Below are positions 14,692 through 15,466 of a stretch of DNA of 15,466 nucleotides, in pieces. A model generated the notes under the pieces. It had not been told where the DNA came from and did no database searches. It was given only the letters and a program-made list of their open reading frames with translations. The stretch comes from JAAYWY01 sp050945275. GTDB taxonomy: Bacteria; Bacillota; DTU030; DUMP01. The stretch lies in contig JBMNSQ010000035.1 of assembly GCA_050945275.1 (NCBI GenBank), positions 1-15,466 of the forward strand. The letters run 5' to 3'. The position numbers and the translations under genes were made by a program. The first letter of the stretch is position 1. Every line of letters begins with the position of its first letter.

Positions 14692-15466
14692 TCATTTGAA
14701 AACAGAATATGAAAACAAGAAGAATAGAAGGATTACCGGGATGATTATCCTATCTCTTTTAGACAGAGCTTGTGAGGACATGTAAGTCCTTACAGGGTGC
14801 AAGCCAAAGGCACGTCCCTCCATAGAAATAGTCAGGTTATCCACGCGGCTCAGGGCCGAAATAACCAGCGGCACGAAAAGGTATCTGACTGCCCGCAGTA
14901 AGTTTCTTGGTGAAAGACCTTCAAGCTCAATTCCTTTGGCCATCTGGGCGTTCCTTACCTGTTCCAATTCCAGGTGAAAAACTGGTATAAAGCGCAGCGC
15001 TGTGATAAGAGCGAACCCAAACCGGTATGGCAAACCAACCTGCATCAAAGCATAGGCTAGCTTGTTAGGATCCGTGGTCGCCACAAAAAGATAACTGGAA
15101 CCGATAATATTAATAAAACGCATCATCATCTTCAAACCTCCCTGGAGCCCTTCTGACCATAAAGACAGATATACTGGGCCCCAGGAAAAATGCCAGAGCA
15201 ATACACCTTCTTTTACTGCCAAAGCTTGAACTAGGAAAATAAAAAAGCCGAATACAAAAATAAATCGCAGTTTACGGAGGAAAAAAGTCCCGCCCAGCCC
15301 TGCCAGAGCGTAAGAAACTAAAAGCAGAGCGAAAAGAAAACCTTGCCCTGGGATAGAAAACACGGCAAAAACTGTAACACTAAAACTAAAGAGCAGCACC
15401 AGCTTGACCAGGGGGTGAATCCGATCAAGCCGGGAATGATTATCTACATAGGTCAGGCCGGGATAA
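14692..15466 (-). CDS. ecfT: ECF transporter transmembrane subunit EcfT/CbiQ family (5' end outside window)
   Basis: The membrane coupling subunit of an energy-coupling factor (vitamin or metal) importer, which joins the ATPases to a substrate-binding S component. The frame is open to the right edge; about 257 residues are visible, so only a few N-terminal residues are missing. A GTG at 15399 is internal: upstream in frame lies TYVDNHSRLDRIHPLVKL, the family N-terminus (compare HRLDPRTKL). It has several hydrophobic helices, then the cytoplasmic coupling motifs AQMAKGIELEG (normally A-R-G, here A-K-G) and SMEGRAFG, and a final membrane helix. The stop is 290 nt before the infC start, in the same direction. 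The ATPase and S-component genes are not in the window, so neither substrate nor group (dedicated or shared) can be told. Confidence 0.88.
   Translation of the reverse strand, partial: YPGLTYVDNHSRLDRIHPLVKLVLLFSFSVTVFAVFSIPGQGFLFALLLVSYALAGLGGTFFLRKLRFIFVFGFFIFLVQALAVKEGVLLWHFSWGPVYLSLWSEGLQGGLKMMMRFINIIGSSYLFVATTDPNKLAYALMQVGLPYRFGFALITALRFIPVFHLELEQVRNAQMAKGIELEGLSPRNLLRAVRYLFVPLVISALSRVDNLTISMEGRAFGLHPVRTYMSSQALSKRDRIIIPVILLFFLFSYSVFK

Noticed and set aside
1..15466. CRISPR arrays, tRNA or rRNA genes, intact transposases, prophage genes
   Set aside because: No regularly spaced repeats, cloverleaf sequences, transposase motifs or phage proteins were seen on either strand.

Overview
The window is a stretch of core chromosome from a low-to-moderate GC Firmicute, most likely a member of the class Clostridia (a Peptococcaceae-type lineage is plausible but not provable here). 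The grounds are the gene order infC-rpmI-rplT / SPOUT methyltransferase / pheS-pheT / zapA-cvpA-polX-mutS2, which matches that of Bacillus and Clostridia; two tRNA-sensing T-box leaders; AAGGAGG-type ribosome binding sites; and a class A penicillin-binding protein. I see no phage, intact insertion sequence, CRISPR array, tRNA or rRNA.

Layout, left to right. A 3'-truncated tyrS lies on the minus strand (1-501), behind a Tyr-specific T-box leader and promoter. Divergent from it is a class A penicillin-binding protein gene on the plus strand (930-3350), the only plus-strand gene. It converges on mutS2, and the two genes share a perfect 22-bp-arm palindromic terminator that encodes the last codons of both. 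From there to the right edge everything is on the minus strand. Read in the direction of transcription, from the right edge: an EcfT-type transporter subunit (5' end outside the window); infC-rpmI-rplT behind its own promoter and an attenuator leader; a 23S rRNA SPOUT methyltransferase; a tiny YqzL-like gene and a Phe-specific T-box, both behind one promoter; pheS-pheT; then the tightly packed block zapA-cvpA-polX-mutS2.

Most of the window serves translation: two aminoacyl-tRNA synthetase loci sensing their own uncharged tRNAs, the initiation factor IF3 with ribosomal proteins L35 and L20, an rRNA methyltransferase, and MutS2, which has ribosome-rescue as well as DNA roles in Bacillus. ZapA and the class A PBP belong to division and wall synthesis, and PolX to DNA repair.

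Points that deserve a second look: (1) PolX has lost all three catalytic aspartates of its polymerase palm (DLD replaced by EAQ, and the third Asp by Glu), while its PHP nuclease site is complete. (2) infC appears to start at an AUC codon. (3) A 29-codon YqzL-like gene sits between the pheS promoter and the T-box. (4) The mutS2/PBP terminator is a perfect 47-nt palindrome overlapping both coding ends. (5) PheS has unusual substitutions in the normally invariant FHQxEG motif. (6) The ecfT-infC gap holds repeats that look like an insertion-sequence end.
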